Origin: CAYSLZ01 sp964468355
GTDB lineage: Bacteria > Patescibacteriota > Microgenomatia > UBA12405 > JAHJSD01
Direction: 5' to 3'
Assembly: GCA_964468355.1 (NCBI GenBank)
Contig: CAYXSV010000003.1
Coordinates: 1 to 23,178 of the forward strand
Length of the DNA: 23,178 nt
Positions 21,186-23,178 of the stretch are shown here, piece by piece. A program made the translations under genes and the position numbers. Numbering within the stretch: position 1 is the first letter of the stretch; each line of letters starts with the position of its first letter. The notes under the pieces are model-generated. The model was not told the origin of the DNA. It searched no databases and worked only from the letters and a program-made list of their open reading frames with translations.

Positions 21186-21197
21186 ACACCAATTTTC

Positions 21198-21226
21198 TTG
21201 ATTTTTCGGCTTATTTATTCTAGAAT
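21198..21226 (+). promoter_or_regulatory. Promoter of the 138-residue gene
   Basis: TTGATT (21198-21203), 17 nt, TAGAAT (21221-21226), ending 8 nt before ATG at 21235. No Shine-Dalgarno. Confidence 0.55.
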
Positions 21227-21234
21227 TCTTAATA

Positions 21235-21651
21235 ATGTCTGAAAAAGAACCAACTAAACCACAGATTTTAGCGGAAATAGAGGAAAGACGTGAACAAGAT
21301 AAGCGCCGAATGGAAAAAGAATGGCAAATTTTTCAAGAAGAAAATGATTATGAAATGCCGGAAACAACTATTCGGTCCATATTTTTAGCTGAATATCCGG
21401 ATGACGGAAGCGAATGTTTTGAAGAAGAAATAAAAAGACAAGTAGGAAAAAACATTAAAAAGATAAAAGAATCTGATAATATTGATAAGGTTAATATGCT
21501 AATTATTCTAAATAATGAGTTGAAAACCAGGTTATACGAGATGCGTCCGACAGAGCCAAAAAGAAGTAGAATTCCAGACGGTTCAATAGAAATCGGCTTC
21601 AGAGACATTTCACCACAGCGGGAAATAATTATTCACAAAGATCCTGCTTAA
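21235..21651 (+). CDS. Charged hypothetical protein (138 aa)
   Basis: I do not recognise this protein. It is soluble and highly charged, with a long predicted helix at the N-terminus (EIEERREQDKRRMEKEWQIF), a second Lys/Glu-rich helix around 68-98 and a beta-like C-terminal tail (GSIEIGFRDI, REIIIHKDPA). It has one cysteine and no membrane segment. Its promoter and start are clear. The 3' end overlaps the convergent membrane gene by 23 bp. Confidence 0.6.
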   Translation: MSEKEPTKPQILAEIEERREQDKRRMEKEWQIFQEENDYEMPETTIRSIFLAEYPDDGSECFEEEIKRQVGKNIKKIKESDNIDKVNMLIILNNELKTRLYEMRPTEPKRSRIPDGSIEIGFRDISPQREIIIHKDPA

Positions 21652-21982
21652 ATACTTTCCATCCCTTTAGATAATATGTTAAATGATTTAAAAGGTGAGT
21701 AAAGCAGATAACAACAAAAGCCGCTCCGCCTTGAATATGCCAGTAAAAAATAAACGGCGTCTTTATCCCCAAACTAAGCAGTAATCCAAACAAACCGGCC
21801 GGAATAAAAAGAAGAAGTAAAATCACGTTCCAGACGTATTTTAACCCGGCTTCACTGTTTACGCCTCGCGGTCTTCCGTCAAACCTCTTTACTAAAAACC
21901 AGTGAATAAAGTAAAGCGCCGAGGGTAAAAATATCGCCCATTCCGAAACCAAACTTGGTGAAGCGGCGTTGATATCTACCAT
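21629..21982 (-). CDS. Small His-rich membrane protein, possible b-type haem protein
   Basis: A 117-residue protein with three predicted membrane helices (about 14-32, 50-72, 77-101). Histidines sit in or at the ends of helices 1 and 3: His27, His82, His96 and His100, with HLLNH in helix 3. That pattern is reminiscent of small cytochrome b-like families (DUF4405-type), so haem binding is possible but unproven. It is divergent from the radical SAM gene and close to the CcdA-like gene. An extended -10 lies 7 nt before ATG. Confidence 0.6.
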   Translation of the reverse strand: MVDINAASPSLVSEWAIFLPSALYFIHWFLVKRFDGRPRGVNSEAGLKYVWNVILLLLFIPAGLFGLLLSLGIKTPFIFYWHIQGGAAFVVICFTHLLNHLTYYLKGWKVFKQDLCE

Positions 21983-21989
21983 TTTATAT

Positions 21990-21998
21990 ATTTTAACA
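21990..21998 (-). promoter_or_regulatory. Extended -10 promoter of the His-rich membrane protein gene
   Basis: TGTTAAAAT on the minus strand, 7 nt before ATG at 21982; no Shine-Dalgarno. Confidence 0.5.
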
Positions 21999-22006
21999 TT
22001 AATATC

Positions 22007-22036
22007 TGTAGGGGCGTATCATGATGCGCCCCTACA
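22007..22036. repeat. TGTAGGG-family palindrome between divergent genes
   Basis: A 30-bp near-perfect palindrome, TGTAGGGGCGTATCATGATG followed by the mirrored CGCCCCTACA, with a single pair of G-T type mismatch positions. It has the same length and outer arms as 6629-6658. Confidence 0.85.
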
Positions 22037-22045
22037 AAAAACATA

Positions 22046-22051
22046 TATAAT
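22046..22051 (+). promoter_or_regulatory. -10 box of the radical SAM gene
   Basis: TATAAT ends 5 nt before ATG at 22057; no Shine-Dalgarno and no good -35 (the palindrome occupies that region). Confidence 0.5.
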
Positions 22052-22056
22052 AAACC

Positions 22057-23169
22057 ATGAAAAAATATTTGGGGGTAATTGTTTTAGGAGTTGGAATAAT
22101 CTTGTCGGGATTGATTGCGGTTAAAAACAACTTGATAAACCAAGAAAAACCGGCAGATTATCACCAGGCAAGCTTTTATAAGCAGCTGGACAATGAAATG
22201 GTCCAATGCCAATTATGTCCGAATAGGTGCATTTTAAAGCCGGGACAAAGAGGCATTTGTGGCGTAAGAGAAAACATTCAAGGCAAACTATATTCACTAG
22301 TTTACAGCCAACCTGTTTCCGTCCATGTTGACCCGATCGAAAAAAAACCGCTTTATCACTTTCTGCCCAGCTCAAAAGCATACTCTTTGGGAACCGCCGG
22401 ATGCAATTTGGACTGCAAAAATTGTCAAAACTGGGACATTGCCCACCGTTCACCTGAAGACGTTGATTCACGACAAATGACACCTGAAGAAGTAGTTGAA
22501 GCCGCTAAAAATTCCGGAGCTGAGGTAATCGCCTTCACATACAACGAACCAACCGTTTGGTACGAATACATGTTGGATATAGCCAAGCTTGCTAAAAAAG
22601 AGAATTTAAAAACCGCCAATATCTCCAGCGGCTACATCAACCCGGAACCGTTAAAAGAGCTCCTCCCCTACTTAGATGCAATGAAAATCGACTTAAAAGG
22701 ATTTAACGATAAAACTTATCAACAGTTAAACCAAGGCCGGCTTCAGCCGGTGCTGGATTCAATTAAAACCGTACACGACTCAGACACCTGGCTGGAAATA
22801 GTCAACCTGGTCGTCCCCGGTTATACTGATAATTTAGACGAAATAAAAGAAATGTGTCAATGGATTTATGATGAGGTCGGACCGGACGTTCCTTTACACT
22901 TTTCAAGATTCTCTCCGGCTTACAAACTGCCCAATCTTTCCCCCACCTCCAGCGAAACTTTAATTAAGGCCCGCCAAACCTGTCTTGACGTTGGTTTAAA
23001 CTATGTTTACATCGGCAACCTGCAAACCGAAAACGCCGGAAACACTTTTTGCCCTGAAAATAACGAAATTATTATTAAGCGCAATGCTTTCTTAATTGAA
23101 GAAAATAATATTAATTCCGACGGTTCTTCACCCAACTGCTCTGTCTCCATCCCCGGAGTATGGCAATAG
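22057..23169 (+). CDS. Membrane-anchored radical SAM protein of the AmmeMemoRadiSam/PflA-like type
   Basis: A 370-residue radical SAM protein. The cluster motif CNLDCKNC (Cys116, Cys120, Cys123) is CX3CX2C. Ahead of it CQLCPNRCILKPGQRGICGVR in pieces (Cys51, 54, 58, 68) is the conserved Cys-rich region of the COG1180 subgroup often found with AMMECR1 and Memo. TYNEPTVWYEY, MKIDLKGF and the C-terminal IPGVW also match. Two oddities: the first ~22 residues (KKYLGVIVLGVGIILSGLIA) are a membrane helix or signal anchor, unexpected for a SAM-using enzyme; and the C-terminal cysteine knuckle is half lost (CPEN and SPNC instead of CPxC pairs). Its substrate is unknown. No AMMECR1 or Memo gene is in the window. 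Confidence 0.85.
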   Translation: MKKYLGVIVLGVGIILSGLIAVKNNLINQEKPADYHQASFYKQLDNEMVQCQLCPNRCILKPGQRGICGVRENIQGKLYSLVYSQPVSVHVDPIEKKPLYHFLPSSKAYSLGTAGCNLDCKNCQNWDIAHRSPEDVDSRQMTPEEVVEAAKNSGAEVIAFTYNEPTVWYEYMLDIAKLAKKENLKTANISSGYINPEPLKELLPYLDAMKIDLKGFNDKTYQQLNQGRLQPVLDSIKTVHDSDTWLEIVNLVVPGYTDNLDEIKEMCQWIYDEVGPDVPLHFSRFSPAYKLPNLSPTSSETLIKARQTCLDVGLNYVYIGNLQTENAGNTFCPENNEIIIKRNAFLIEENNINSDGSSPNCSVSIPGVWQ

Positions 23170-23178
23170 GGAAAATAG

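Noticed and set aside
22007..22036. Bidirectional terminator or operator between the divergent genes
   Set aside because: Neither strand has a downstream T-run, and both genes start here rather than end. Its match to 6629-6658 favours a repeat family.
1..23178. Alternative genetic code (TGA as Gly or Trp) as in some Patescibacteria
   Set aside because: Several genes end naturally at TGA at the expected family length (secE, mraY, deoC, the NlpC/P60-like gene), so TGA is a stop here.

Overview
This is a compact, AT-rich stretch of bacterial chromosome that looks like Patescibacteria (Candidate Phyla Radiation). The evidence is short genes, very small gaps, a scrambled murein gene cluster, a B12-type ribonucleotide reductase and many small repeats at gene borders. 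The genetic code looks standard: secE, deoC, mraY and others stop at TGA. The phylum is an inference; no 16S or other marker RNA is present to fix it.

Layout. 1-2.5 kb: the 5' part of a secreted clan GH-A-type glycosidase (cut by the left edge), a 61-residue acidic protein and a DedA-type membrane protein. 2.5-5.6 kb: a divergent PduO-type cobalamin adenosyltransferase next to a class II (adenosylcobalamin) ribonucleotide reductase. 5.7-7.9 kb: secE-nusG-rplK-rplA, the classic order, but followed by a MurE-like ligase instead of rplJ/rplL. 7.9-15.9 kb: peptidoglycan precursor genes murE, mraY, murA, murD and murC on alternating strands, with an NlpC/P60-like protein, pth and a DUF5665-like membrane protein. 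15.9-17.4 kb: tRNA-Ile(UAU), a MtaB-type tRNA methylthiotransferase and tRNA-Arg(CCU). 17.4-23.2 kb: a 501-residue protein with a nucleosidase-like C-terminus, an L,D-transpeptidase, deoC, a CcdA/DsbD-like membrane protein, a small charged protein, a three-helix His-rich membrane protein and a membrane-anchored radical SAM protein.

The most unusual content is not a single operon but the small repeats and expression signals. (1) Related palindromes are inserted in frame inside pduO and mtaB and encode similar peptides ending in GET, resembling in principle the Rickettsia palindromic elements. (2) REP-like hairpins with a GTARTAGC head occur singly and as inverted pairs. (3) A TGTAGGG...CCCTACA palindrome family and 7-bp or 9-bp AT-rich minisatellites sit at gene borders and often supply the stop codon. 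One forms a TTGACA/TAAGAT promoter, and two lie inside pth. (4) At least a dozen genes have a -10 box 5-8 nt before the start codon and no Shine-Dalgarno, which predicts leaderless mRNAs. (5) The mtaB stop codon lies in the anticodon loop of the downstream tRNA-Ile.

All functional calls rest on motif recognition by eye. No database search was run.
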